DNA of 64,000 bases from Chryseobacterium sp. G0186 (GTDB taxonomy: Bacteria; Bacteroidota; Bacteroidia; Flavobacteriales; Weeksellaceae). Shown here one piece after another: positions 42,091 through 51,304 of this stretch. The stretch is from assembly GCF_003815675.1 (NCBI RefSeq), contig NZ_CP033918.1, positions 1,178,001 to 1,242,000 of the forward strand, read 5' to 3'. A program made the translations under genes and the position numbers. The stretch's first letter is position 1, and each line of letters starts with the position of its first letter. The notes below the pieces were generated by a model that ran no database searches, was not told where the DNA came from, and saw nothing but the letters and a program-made list of their open reading frames with translations.

Positions 42091-43050
42091 TTATTTCAGG
42101 ATGACATTGGCATTCACCAAAAGACTTTTAGCCTTATTCATATCCTTAGGTTTTACCTTGATCTCATACACCGCATCCTGCAGTTGATAATCAGGATAAG
42201 CCGTTGTGATGTCTGCATATCTTGTCAATTGTTTGATGTAAACAACACTCCCCTCAAGGTTTTCTTTGTTATATACCACCTGCATATTTACATTCTGCCC
42301 TTTTTTATATTTTGAAATAGCACTTTCAGGTACAGTAAATCTGAAATAGGTACTCTCAGGAATATATCCGTTGAATAATGCAAAACCAGCCGTAGCCAAC
42401 TCTCCTGTATTCAGGCTTATGGTTTCTATCTCCATATCATTCGTAGCGATGATATATCTTTCGGAATAGGCTACGTTTGCTTCCTGTAATGCTCCTTTTG
42501 CCTGGGAAGCCTGCCCTGCCGCCATTTCTATCTTTTCAAAACGGGTTCCCCTGTTCACATCATCCAATTCTGCAACCACTGCATCGTACTGAGCTTTTGC
42601 CCCCTGAAGCTTTGCATATACCTCATCATGGGCCTGTGGAGACATCAAGCTGTCACGAAACATATTATTGGCTCTTCTGTAGGATTTCTGCGCAAAGTCA
42701 TATTGTTCCTTCAACCCTTTATATTTTGCCTGCAGCTGTTTCAGCTGATCCGGAGTAGCTCCGTTTTTGGCCATTTGTTCCTGTGCTGTAGCCGCACTTA
42801 CGGCACCCTGAGCCTGCGCAATTTTTGCAGAGACCTCAGGAACATCAAGCTGAGCAAGAGTATCTCCTTTTTTTACCGTCTGACCTTCAGAAACGTATAT
42901 TTTTAAAATTCTTCCGGTAACCTTTGGAGCAAAGGAAATGACATCCTTTTTTGTTTTCCCTTCCGGTTCCTTTATCTTTTCATTCTTTTTGTCGCAGCTT
43001 CCCAATAAAAACAGAGAAGCAATGAGTATAGATATATTTTTATGCATCAT
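42091..43050 (-). CDS. HlyD-family periplasmic adaptor lipoprotein
   Basis: A 319-residue membrane-fusion protein. The lipoprotein signal ends LLGSC (Cys near residue 19). A lipoyl-like half (VTGRILKIYVSEGQTVKKGD, TLAQLDVPEVSAKIAQAQGA) is followed by an Ala/Gln-rich coiled coil (residues about 75-185) and the returning barrel domain (IETISLNTGELATAGFALFN). It bridges the inner-membrane permease and outer-membrane TolC-like channel. The gene lies 8 bp after tolC-like and 88 bp before the permease, in one operon. Confidence 0.93.
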   Translation of the reverse strand: MMHKNISILIASLFLLGSCDKKNEKIKEPEGKTKKDVISFAPKVTGRILKIYVSEGQTVKKGDTLAQLDVPEVSAKIAQAQGAVSAATAQEQMAKNGATPDQLKQLQAKYKGLKEQYDFAQKSYRRANNMFRDSLMSPQAHDEVYAKLQGAKAQYDAVVAELDDVNRGTRFEKIEMAAGQASQAKGALQEANVAYSERYIIATNDMEIETISLNTGELATAGFALFNGYIPESTYFRFTVPESAISKYKKGQNVNMQVVYNKENLEGSVVYIKQLTRYADITTAYPDYQLQDAVYEIKVKPKDMNKAKSLLVNANVILK

Positions 43051-43058
43051 TTAAATTT

Positions 43059-44477
43059 TTAAGGGATTAAATAAAATTTGGTGATATCCAATTCCTGAGT
43101 AGACCTCATGAGCTCTATTCCGGCTCTTCTCTGATTGAAAATAGCATTCTGATAGTCCAGCTCAGCGGCTTCAAGATCATTTTCTGCATCAATAAGCTGA
43201 GAAGATTTGCTTATTCCGTATCTGAATTCTTTTTCAGCCTGTACCAATGCACTTTTCGCCAGTTCTTTTTGCTTAGCCTTTAAAGTAATCTGTGCAGTAG
43301 CAATATCATAATTGGTCTGGTTATTGGCTAAGTTCAGCGATAGCTTCTTCAATGCATCTTCTTTCTGGTTTTGCAGGACTTCTTTTCCCACTTTTGCGGT
43401 TTCTTCTGCATGTTTACCTTCTTTTCCGTCAAAAATCTCCCATTTAAATCCGACTCCGGCTGTGATTAAAGGGAAAACATTGATATTATTGGGGCTCCAG
43501 TCCAGTTTCCTACCCTCATATCCAAGCACCGGAACGGCAGGAACTACATTTTCTGAACTTTTAATTCGGTTTCCATACAATCCGATATAGTAAGCAGAAG
43601 CCATCAGCTGCACCTTTGGAATCATCCAGGTTTTTTCTGCTTTTATTTTATAATTTGCAGCACTGATGCCATGTTCCAAAGCACGGATTTCAGCCCTCTG
43701 CTCTATTCCTTTTTCTGCTGCCAGCAATTCTACGGGAGATAATACCGGATCTATCATTCGGAGACGCTCTCTGTTGATTCCTGTTAAAATATAAAGTTGA
43801 GTCAGAAGCAATTCTTTCTTCCCTTCATATTCTATCACCTTTGCATTTAAGGTTGCCTGGGCCAGTTCGATTTTCTTATGATCATAAGGCGTGATTAAGC
43901 CATATCCCAACGCTTTATCCGCAGTCTTTTTGTTAATATCCAGTCTTTTCTCACTTTCATCCAGCACCTTTTTAGACTGATGGATCAACGCCAACTGGTC
44001 ATATGCTTTGGAAATAGTGGCCACTACCTCATCTCTGGTTTTTTCCAACAGAATATCTTCAGATCTCTTCTTTTCCTCAACTGCTTTTTTTAGGTATTTT
44101 ACCTTACCTCCGGAATACAGAAGCATTTTGGCATCTGCCTTGGCAACCCCTGAAAATCCGGACACGTTGAAGTTATTGTTGAAGGTTCCCTCAGGAATAT
44201 TGATGAAAGGGGCCAGATTAATCTCCGGTGACGTCAGTCTTGCTGTTCCGTTCAGGTAACCGGCTTTACCACTTAATTCCAGGGTTGGAAGAAAGATATC
44301 CTTTAGTTTATGTTCGTCAAGATCGGTAAGTTTATTTTGTGTAATCTGCATTTTAAGGTTCGAGTCCCGAACCATTGCACTATCCAGAAGTTCTTTAAAA
44401 TCCGGTGCAGACTGCGCCCAGCCAAAAGCAGGAAAAGCAAAAAAACTAAACGTAAAAATCAATAAATTGTTTTTCAT
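43059..44477 (-). CDS. TolC-family outer-membrane efflux protein
   Basis: A 472-residue TolC/OEP protein. The signal peptide ends GWA|QS. There are two OEP repeats of helices and strands with long coiled coils (residues about 140-240 and 330-460). Marks include AKADAMLLYSGGKVKYLKKA, LKDIFLPTLELSGKAGYLNG, VGFKWEIFDGKEGKHAEETA and the late EKEFRYGISKSSQLIDAEND. It forms the outer-membrane duct of the efflux system. It is the first gene of the operon TolC-HlyD-permease. Confidence 0.94.
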   Translation of the reverse strand: MKNNLLIFTFSFFAFPAFGWAQSAPDFKELLDSAMVRDSNLKMQITQNKLTDLDEHKLKDIFLPTLELSGKAGYLNGTARLTSPEINLAPFINIPEGTFNNNFNVSGFSGVAKADAKMLLYSGGKVKYLKKAVEEKKRSEDILLEKTRDEVVATISKAYDQLALIHQSKKVLDESEKRLDINKKTADKALGYGLITPYDHKKIELAQATLNAKVIEYEGKKELLLTQLYILTGINRERLRMIDPVLSPVELLAAEKGIEQRAEIRALEHGISAANYKIKAEKTWMIPKVQLMASAYYIGLYGNRIKSSENVVPAVPVLGYEGRKLDWSPNNINVFPLITAGVGFKWEIFDGKEGKHAEETAKVGKEVLQNQKEDALKKLSLNLANNQTNYDIATAQITLKAKQKELAKSALVQAEKEFRYGISKSSQLIDAENDLEAAELDYQNAIFNQRRAGIELMRSTQELDITKFYLIP

Positions 44478-44776
44478 GGTTTATGTTTATAACAAATATA
44501 ATGCAAAATTTGTTAAAATACCCACAGATTCACAAATATAATCCTGTATTTAAAACAAGTTTAAAATCTGTTTAAGTATAAAGCTCTTTAAAATAAAGCC
44601 TTATCAAAACCGTTTAAAACTCAATTAAAAACTAAAAAACATTGAAAAAAAATTTAACTCCACTTTTACTCATTCTTTTATGTTCCCATAGCCCACAAAA
44701 CCTAGACTTATCAAGATCATCAAATGAGAGAATAAGAGGATTATATAAAATTGTATGTTGCTTACAATACCAGAAA
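44478..44776. other. AT-rich gap with a possible decayed lipoprotein start
   Basis: No confident gene. A plus-strand frame from TTG 44642 to TGA 44800 encodes KKNLTPLLLILLCSHSPQ and 34 further residues. It resembles a lipoprotein signal sequence with a Cys after LLIL, but it runs into the ecotin terminator and has no ATG. It may be a remnant of a lost lipoprotein gene. Confidence 0.3.
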
Positions 44777-44777
44777 C

Positions 44778-44809
44778 GAAAACTCCCCACATCACTGTGA
44801 GGAGCTTTC
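44778..44809 (-). terminator. Terminator after ecotin
   Basis: GAAAaCTCCcCAC pairs with GTGaGGAGcTTTC around ATCACT; on the minus strand it is followed by a T-rich stretch. It lies 23 bp past the ecotin stop. Confidence 0.75.
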
Positions 44810-44832
44810 AATATAATTATAATAAGCTGATT

Positions 44833-45321
44833 TTACTGTTGTACTGCTGTTTTCATGGCAGCATCCGGACGTAAAACTCGGTAACGTACCTCAATATCTT
44901 TTGGAACATAAAATACCAACGGTAATTTACTGTTATATCTCATGATTTCCGGCTTAAGGGTTACAAACTTTTTGGTAAGTTTCTGCCCCGGACAGCCCAT
45001 CAATGTTCCTCCGGTTTCTCCCTTAGATTCTACTTCATAATAGTTGTATCCCCATCCCTGAAGATCCTGACTTTTCATTTCTCCCATCAGGAAGTAGTTG
45101 TTACAGTCTAACATTTTCTCAGTCCCTACAAAAACCTCTACTTTTAAGTCGTTTTCGTTTTTTGCTACGGGTAACTGAATATATACTTGCTTGTATCCGT
45201 CTTTAGCTTTTGGGAACATTTCTATCTCTAGTTTTTCAAACTTTGCTGCTTTCTTTTGCGCGAAAGCACTTACCCCTGCCATCAATACCAATCCTGTAAT
45301 TAAAGTTTTTGAAAATTTCAT
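44833..45321 (-). CDS. eco: Ecotin, periplasmic serine-protease inhibitor
   Basis: A 162-residue ecotin, the same length as the E. coli protein, which inhibits trypsin-fold serine proteases as a dimer in the periplasm. The signal peptide ends AFA|QK. Family marks are EMFPKAKDGYKQVYIQLP, LKVEVFVGTEKMLDCNNYFL, QGWGYNYYEVES, TLMGCPG and FVTLKPEIMRYNSKLPLVFY. By alignment the P1 residue of the reactive loop is Leu, where E. coli has Met84, and the two Cys that hold the loop (LDCNN, MGCPG) are kept. It lies 43 bp after a giant alpha-2-macroglobulin gene on the same strand, a striking pairing of two protease inhibitors. Confidence 0.95.
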   Translation of the reverse strand: MKFSKTLITGLVLMAGVSAFAQKKAAKFEKLEIEMFPKAKDGYKQVYIQLPVAKNENDLKVEVFVGTEKMLDCNNYFLMGEMKSQDLQGWGYNYYEVESKGETGGTLMGCPGQKLTKKFVTLKPEIMRYNSKLPLVFYVPKDIEVRYRVLRPDAAMKTAVQQ

Positions 45322-45364
45322 TGTATGTGGTTTTAATATTTAATTACTTCCCTATAGCCAAAAA

Positions 45365-48300
45365 TCATTCCAAAATTTGAACACCTGTTCCTTTTGTGTG
45401 GGCATTCATCTGTGGAGCATAGTAATTCTGCAGGATTGTAATTCCGTTTGAGAACTTCCCTGATGCATTGGCAATAACATCATACTCAAACACATACTTC
45501 CCTTTCGGCATGTACTGGATATAGAAATTTGTAGAGGCATCTTTCGTGGATTGATAATATCCAAGATTATTTTTCCACTGGTATCCGGATAATGCATCCA
45601 ATGGTTCAAATCCTGCAGCACGCATATCCTTGATGTGAATAAATTCCATAGCGCGGTCTGTATTCAGGATCATTCTAACGGTTACCTTATCTCCTAATTT
45701 CAATGGGGTTTCCTGTGAGATTTTCTGAAGTTCTTCTCCGTTTACTGTTTTCACTTTTTTGTAAAGTTCTTTGGTTACAGAAATATAATTTTCGGATGAT
45801 TTAATTTTATCCAAATCTTCATAATACTGCCAGAATAATCCTCCCTGAACAATTCCCGGACCTGGTTTGGTAACCGTTACTGTTCCAAGGTTTTTGTCAA
45901 CAACATCTGTTTTCACTGTTGATTTTACATACCCAGTTGCCTGTGTTTGTGGAGCCAGTTCTTTTCCGCCCCAAACAATAGTTGCTTTATCACTTTCAGT
46001 ACCTGTCCATGATTTTCCTGAGTTTAAGATCGTAAAGATTACTTCTGAAGTCCCTCTTGAACTTCCCCAAGAATTAACTTCCTTCTGTGTTACCAGCCAG
46101 ATCTTCATCTCTTCAATAAAGTTCTGATCATTTGGTTTCAACTTATTGAAAGCCTCCAATGCTCCTGCATGATTCACCACTTTTGAACTGAACCAACCCC
46201 AATCATTCAGATTCTGCTTCCAGTAAACACCTTGTGTTTTGGTATCTGTAGAGGTTTCTTTAAGGTAGGTCATCAGTTTATCAGATACGTCTTTCAAACC
46301 ATAGTCGTTCATTAATAAAGCGGCACGGTGAAGACCGAAGAATGTAAAGTCAGTGATCTTTGCCGTTTTTGCTTTTTGCTTCACCATAGATTTCAAGGTA
46401 GCTCCTTTTCCTTTTAAAGGATATTCTTTTTCCCAGTAATTTCTGGTATCAAGGTAATCAAGAACCCAATTGCTCCAAACGTTTTCTTTTTTAACATCTG
46501 AATATTTACTGATCTCGTTATCTACATACTGGATTAATTTTGCGACCAGTTCTTTCTGTTCTGAACCTTGATAATCTGCTACATTATCTTTTAGCCAAGA
46601 ATTGATTTTTCCAAGATTCTTAAGAATATACAATGATGTTCCGTAAGAACTAGGATATCCTGAATACCAGGAGAATCCACCGTCCGGGTTTTGTAATTTC
46701 TTAAAATCATCCCAATCCTGACTGATTGAATTTCTCATCGTGTTCACATCAAACAACAATGCCAATTTCTGCATTTGTTCATTCTCATTCTTGCTTTCCA
46801 GTACCCAAGGGGTTTCTTCCAACAACAATTGTTTCAGCTCCTGATTTTTTTCAAGGTTTGAAGTTAATAATCCCTTGTTTTGATATTCATCAAAGACTGT
46901 TTTCATTTTCGGATTGGCCTTAAATATTTCTGAAGCCAATACCCCTGCAAACCATTTGTTGAAGATAACGTCAGCAGAGCTGTTTTGGTCGTTTTTCAAA
47001 CTAGGAAGTGCAAACATGATTTCCCAGATCGGATTGGTGGTCAACTCCAGTGTATTGGAAACATTAGAAGCCGTTGTGGATGTATTGTTTTTAAGATGAT
47101 CCAATACAAAAGTCTTGGTCTCACCTTCTTTCACAAAAACAGGAACAGCATCGGTAACCAGCATTCTGTTTGGTAATACGGCAACAGCCTGTTGTTCTCC
47201 GTCAGAATAAGCACCTGCCTTGGCAACTACTTTTAAAATAATGGATGAAACATTGTTTGGAACTTTTAATTTCCAGGTTAATGCTCCGTTTCCGTTTTCA
47301 CTTAAATTAAAGTTCTGTACTCCTGAAGCAACTCCAAACTTCGAAGAGATATTTTCATTGGTGAATGCATCCAATATCTGCAATTCTGCGGAACCACTCA
47401 GTTTTTTATCAGTAAGGTTTGACAGTTTTGACTGTAAATTCAGCTCATCACCCTCTCTTAAGAACCTAGGATAGTTTGGCGTTACCGAGAATTCTTTCTG
47501 CGTTACCACTTCTTTTTCCAAAGTAGCAGCTCTGGCATCCTTGGTATGGGCAAGGAACATCAGCTTCCATTTTGTAAGCGCTTCCGGTGAAGTAAACCCA
47601 AAACTTACATTTCCTTCTGCATCGGTCTTCAAATCCGGATAGAAGAATGCTGTTTCATTTAAGTTCTGACGTACAGGAACTTTTTCCAGTGATTCTTTCG
47701 TTTCGGACTGATTGATTGCAGCATCTGCAACATTAACTCCAGCAACTGAACCAGCAATTTCAGATATTGCAGCGCCGGTTACTGATGATTTTTTTTGTGC
47801 ACCATAGGCCATCACAACAACTTCATCAAGTTCTTTAGTTGTGACAGAAGGAGCCGCAGGAACAGCCCCGCGTTTTCTTGGACTTCTTACTCCATTTCCT
47901 CCCAAATTATAGGATAAGCTTCCATCAAACCAGTTAAAGTTAGGAACTTCAACATAGTTTCCGTTAAAATATTCCTGTCTTTTCTGATATCTTTTCTGTA
48001 AAAGATAATCCTGCATGGTGTAAGATGAAATGACCGTAAATGGCGTATACAGCTTATCCCAGCCATACTGATTCACCGCAAACTGGTCCAGAGACATATC
48101 ATACATATTGGCCAGTACTTCTGCATTTACTTTTTCCTTATCGTTTCCGGTCACCTTTACCGTCCATTTTTCTTTTGAATTAGGTTCCAGTTTATCTCTG
48201 AAGGTAACGGTTTCAACTTTTAAAGGTTTGTCTGTATCTTTTATTTTCAGGGCAGCGGTCTCTGTTTCTACATCGTTGTAAGCAACCAGCTGAAACTGAA

Positions 48301-51286
48301 GATTAAGCTCAGATACATTCTTATCTTTTGGAATCTCTGCAATATATTCCAGCATTCCCTTTTTCAGCTGATGGGTTTCTGAGATAGTTTTTCCAGATCC
48401 ATTCTGAACAAAAACATTTATCCACGCATCCGGAATGGCAGAATACACATATACTTTTGCCTTTTCACCTCTTGCCACTTCATCCTTTGGTGCAATGACT
48501 GTAAGGAATGTTTTCTGATTTGTTTTCAATGAATTTTTGTCCCAAACACTGAAATACTGAGAAGTCTTAATGGTATCTTTCCCTTCGATATTGAAAAGTT
48601 CCAACTGATAATCTCCGGCATCCAGTTTCCCTAGATCCAGATTGGTTGACAATTGGGTATTATCCGTGGATGGCTGCTGTTGTCTTTCAACAACAATCTT
48701 TTCTGTTTTCCAGTTTTTGATCTCATCATTTTTATCAAACAGATCATGTGGAAACTTGCTGATGAATTCTTCTTTTGAATATTTGGGAAAATTCTGAACG
48801 TCTGACTTGAAGTTACTTCTAAAAATCCTGTCCGGAGCAGTTAACTTTGATAACTTCACCTGATATGGCTTTTTAAGGTTCTGTTCGTTATAGTTCTTCG
48901 TTTCTACTTTTATTTTAACATTTTCATCACTGAAATTATTTTTAATATCATCAGCTTTAATGTAATGAGAAACTGAAGCTACTTTTAACTGGGTATTTGC
49001 AGACTGTGTTTCACCATTGATATCGGTAACGGAAGCATTGATCTCATAATTATCAATCTGTATTCCCTCCAGTTTTTCATCTTTCTTAAGATCAAGACGA
49101 ATTACAAACTCTCCTTTTTCATTGGTTTTAGCTTCTCCAAGGATTGAATTTTCATTATCATTGTCCCTTGGATACCACCAGAAATATCTCCATCTGATAT
49201 TGTGCTTCTTGATTTCATAATTCACCGTGGTATTGCTTAGCGCTACCCCGGAGAACATGGCAGCTTTTCCTTTCAGTTCTATAGTCTGCCCGTATTTATA
49301 TTCGTCTTTTACAGGTTCAAAGGTTACTTCAAACTTTGGTCTTTTATATTCCTCTACTCTGATATCCTTGTAGCCCTGAGAGTTTCCATCTGTCGTAAGA
49401 TAGAAAACACCGTTCAGCTTTCCTTTAGGCAAAATGAAGCTTCCATGATAAGATCCAAAATCATTCGTGGTAAAATTTTGGGAAGAAACCTCCTGATTAT
49501 TGGCATCCAGTAAAGTGATTTTTTGCTGCTGTCCCGACACTACAGATTCGATTTCTTTATTCAGCTGTGTGTTCACTACCTTAAAATACACAATCTGTCC
49601 CGGGCGGTAAATTGCTCTATCCGTAAAGATCTGTGCTTTCGTACGGGCTTCCTTGTTGGGATTATAATCCTGTGTATCAGTTCTGTTTCCATAGACCTGC
49701 ATGATCTGGAAATCATTGGTTTTAGGCTGTTGGATCAGGAATGTTCTGTAATACTCCTTGTTTGTTGTCGTAGGAAACTGAAAAACACCTTTATCATTGG
49801 TTTTACACTCAATTTTATTGATGGAACTGTTCCCTGCAAATTCAAGAAGGCTAAGACCTTCATTGGTTATTGCTTTTCCATTTTCGCTGCTCACCAATTT
49901 CAATTCATCCAACAGCGAATTTTTGGAAGATCTGTTTTGGTAAATAATCTTATTTCCGGAAGCCAGAAAATAAAAATTCTGTCCGTCATTATCCTTTTTA
50001 TCCTCTCCCAGTACTGAATATTCCACAACATAAACTCCAGACGGAAGAGGTTTGATCTCCAGAGAAGTTTTATGAAGTCTATAATCCTTAGGATCTGAAA
50101 GCTGATAGGTTTCTTTTCTTACCAGATTCTTTTTAAGTTTTACAAAATTGGCATTGGTATAAGAATTCTGGATGTATTTCATCAATGAAGCAAAATCCTC
50201 TTTTACTTCATAGATATTTAGAGAAAATTCCGAAACATTTTGCGATTCTGCCACAAAATGAATGGGCAGATTACTTTGGGTCTGCTTTTCATATTTGATA
50301 GTCAGAGAAGGGTTCTTAATCTGATTTTCTTTGCTTTTAATATTCCCAATGAAAAGTGACTTCGGATATTCTCTCTCTGCCTGTTCTGCAACAGCCAGAG
50401 CTTCCTTGAATTTATTTTTCATGACAAATTCAGTCATGATATCTTCCATGATCACCACCTTGTAATCTCCCTCTACATTGGATTTGGCAAGGCTCTGAAG
50501 TTGCTCAAGCTTATCCTTACATTGGTTGAAATTACAGTTATCAACCAATTTTTCTTTCATGAAATATAGTTTAGAATTTCCGTTGTTCTGTGCAATCAGG
50601 TCATCAAAGATGGCATTGATAGAAGTTCGGTTTTCTGTAAGTTCATTTTTGGTGAAAAGATTATTTTCTGATAAAAACCCAATCTTTTTAAGGGAATACC
50701 AATCATACAGGCTTGGAAAATAAGCAATATCCTTTATCTCGGAAAACAAGGTCTTGTATTTTTCCAGTGAAGCTTTTTTCATCTCCTGTTTCTGCTGATC
50801 CAGTTCCTGATAGCTTTTGGTTAAGTAGTTTTTAAAATCAAGTTTTGACCAGGTCTCGATCTGTGAAACATCCTGTGTATTGATATTGGTTCTTCCATTG
50901 ATCTTCCAAAAATTCTGGTTGTAGTAATCCAGGAAAAATCCGTTGAGCAGAACTTTGTATACGAGCTTCTCCTCTCCATTCAATTTTCCTTCAGTATCCT
51001 GAAGTTTTTTGAAAAATTTCGAGGTCGAATCGTTTTTGTCGTCATCAACGGTTTGCTTTACAATACTGAACTCCGCTTTCAGAGAACGGATCAGCTGAAT
51101 TGCATTATTTTCTTTCATGGCTTTGTTTTCTAGGTCCAAAATAATGGGAAGATTAGATTTGTAAGCTCCTTTCTGACTATTTTCTGCTATTTTTTTCCAC
51201 TGGTCATCATAGTATTTCTGTGCGAAAACCGGTGAAAAGCCCAGTGATATAAGCGAAAGCATAAATATCTTGGAAAATCTTTTCAT
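45365..51286 (-). CDS. Giant alpha-2-macroglobulin-family protein
   Basis: A 1973-residue exported macroglobulin. The signal peptide ends PVFA|QK. The N-terminal 350 residues are helical. MG domains follow, including the MG2 segment with AQIFTDRAIYRPGQIVYFKV (about residue 550) and RVEEYKRPKFEVTFEPVKDE. The A2M family domain has FFYPDLKTDAEGNVSFGFTS and PEALTKWKLMFLAHTKDARA (about residue 1220), then the toroid with LQNPDGGFSWYSGYPSSYGT (about residue 1535). The thioester CxEQ motif is absent, so it cannot trap proteases covalently in the classical way. At residues about 1147-1190 it carries a SusC-like plug fragment (DEVVVMAYGAQKKSSVTGA). Unlike many bacterial macroglobulins it is next to ecotin, not to a PBP1c gene. 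Confidence 0.93.
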   Translation of the reverse strand: MKRFSKIFMLSLISLGFSPVFAQKYYDDQWKKIAENSQKGAYKSNLPIILDLENKAMKENNAIQLIRSLKAEFSIVKQTVDDDKNDSTSKFFKKLQDTEGKLNGEEKLVYKVLLNGFFLDYYNQNFWKINGRTNINTQDVSQIETWSKLDFKNYLTKSYQELDQQKQEMKKASLEKYKTLFSEIKDIAYFPSLYDWYSLKKIGFLSENNLFTKNELTENRTSINAIFDDLIAQNNGNSKLYFMKEKLVDNCNFNQCKDKLEQLQSLAKSNVEGDYKVVIMEDIMTEFVMKNKFKEALAVAEQAEREYPKSLFIGNIKSKENQIKNPSLTIKYEKQTQSNLPIHFVAESQNVSEFSLNIYEVKEDFASLMKYIQNSYTNANFVKLKKNLVRKETYQLSDPKDYRLHKTSLEIKPLPSGVYVVEYSVLGEDKKDNDGQNFYFLASGNKIIYQNRSSKNSLLDELKLVSSENGKAITNEGLSLLEFAGNSSINKIECKTNDKGVFQFPTTTNKEYYRTFLIQQPKTNDFQIMQVYGNRTDTQDYNPNKEARTKAQIFTDRAIYRPGQIVYFKVVNTQLNKEIESVVSGQQQKITLLDANNQEVSSQNFTTNDFGSYHGSFILPKGKLNGVFYLTTDGNSQGYKDIRVEEYKRPKFEVTFEPVKDEYKYGQTIELKGKAAMFSGVALSNTTVNYEIKKHNIRWRYFWWYPRDNDNENSILGEAKTNEKGEFVIRLDLKKDEKLEGIQIDNYEINASVTDINGETQSANTQLKVASVSHYIKADDIKNNFSDENVKIKVETKNYNEQNLKKPYQVKLSKLTAPDRIFRSNFKSDVQNFPKYSKEEFISKFPHDLFDKNDEIKNWKTEKIVVERQQQPSTDNTQLSTNLDLGKLDAGDYQLELFNIEGKDTIKTSQYFSVWDKNSLKTNQKTFLTVIAPKDEVARGEKAKVYVYSAIPDAWINVFVQNGSGKTISETHQLKKGMLEYIAEIPKDKNVSELNLQFQLVAYNDVETETAALKIKDTDKPLKVETVTFRDKLEPNSKEKWTVKVTGNDKEKVNAEVLANMYDMSLDQFAVNQYGWDKLYTPFTVISSYTMQDYLLQKRYQKRQEYFNGNYVEVPNFNWFDGSLSYNLGGNGVRSPRKRGAVPAAPSVTTKELDEVVVMAYGAQKKSSVTGAAISEIAGSVAGVNVADAAINQSETKESLEKVPVRQNLNETAFFYPDLKTDAEGNVSFGFTSPEALTKWKLMFLAHTKDARAATLEKEVVTQKEFSVTPNYPRFLREGDELNLQSKLSNLTDKKLSGSAELQILDAFTNENISSKFGVASGVQNFNLSENGNGALTWKLKVPNNVSSIILKVVAKAGAYSDGEQQAVAVLPNRMLVTDAVPVFVKEGETKTFVLDHLKNNTSTTASNVSNTLELTTNPIWEIMFALPSLKNDQNSSADVIFNKWFAGVLASEIFKANPKMKTVFDEYQNKGLLTSNLEKNQELKQLLLEETPWVLESKNENEQMQKLALLFDVNTMRNSISQDWDDFKKLQNPDGGFSWYSGYPSSYGTSLYILKNLGKINSWLKDNVADYQGSEQKELVAKLIQYVDNEISKYSDVKKENVWSNWVLDYLDTRNYWEKEYPLKGKGATLKSMVKQKAKTAKITDFTFFGLHRAALLMNDYGLKDVSDKLMTYLKETSTDTKTQGVYWKQNLNDWGWFSSKVVNHAGALEAFNKLKPNDQNFIEEMKIWLVTQKEVNSWGSSRGTSEVIFTILNSGKSWTGTESDKATIVWGGKELAPQTQATGYVKSTVKTDVVDKNLGTVTVTKPGPGIVQGGLFWQYYEDLDKIKSSENYISVTKELYKKVKTVNGEELQKISQETPLKLGDKVTVRMILNTDRAMEFIHIKDMRAAGFEPLDALSGYQWKNNLGYYQSTKDASTNFYIQYMPKGKYVFEYDVIANASGKFSNGITILQNYYAPQMNAHTKGTGVQILE

Positions 51287-51300
51287 ATATATTAATTTTG
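51270..51300 (+). promoter_or_regulatory. Promoter of the recF operon, leader nearly absent
   Basis: TTG (51270-51272) is followed after 20 bp by TAATTTTG (51293-51300), a match to the Bacteroidota -33/-7 consensus. The ATG of the first gene is at 51305, within the region where transcription should start. The mRNA would be leaderless or nearly so. The promoter overlaps the first codons of the divergent macroglobulin gene. Confidence 0.6.
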
Positions 51301-51304
51301 ATAA

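Noticed and set aside
44642..44800. Plus-strand frame with a lipoprotein-like start
   Set aside because: It has only a TTG start and runs into the ecotin terminator. It is described as a possible remnant, not a gene.
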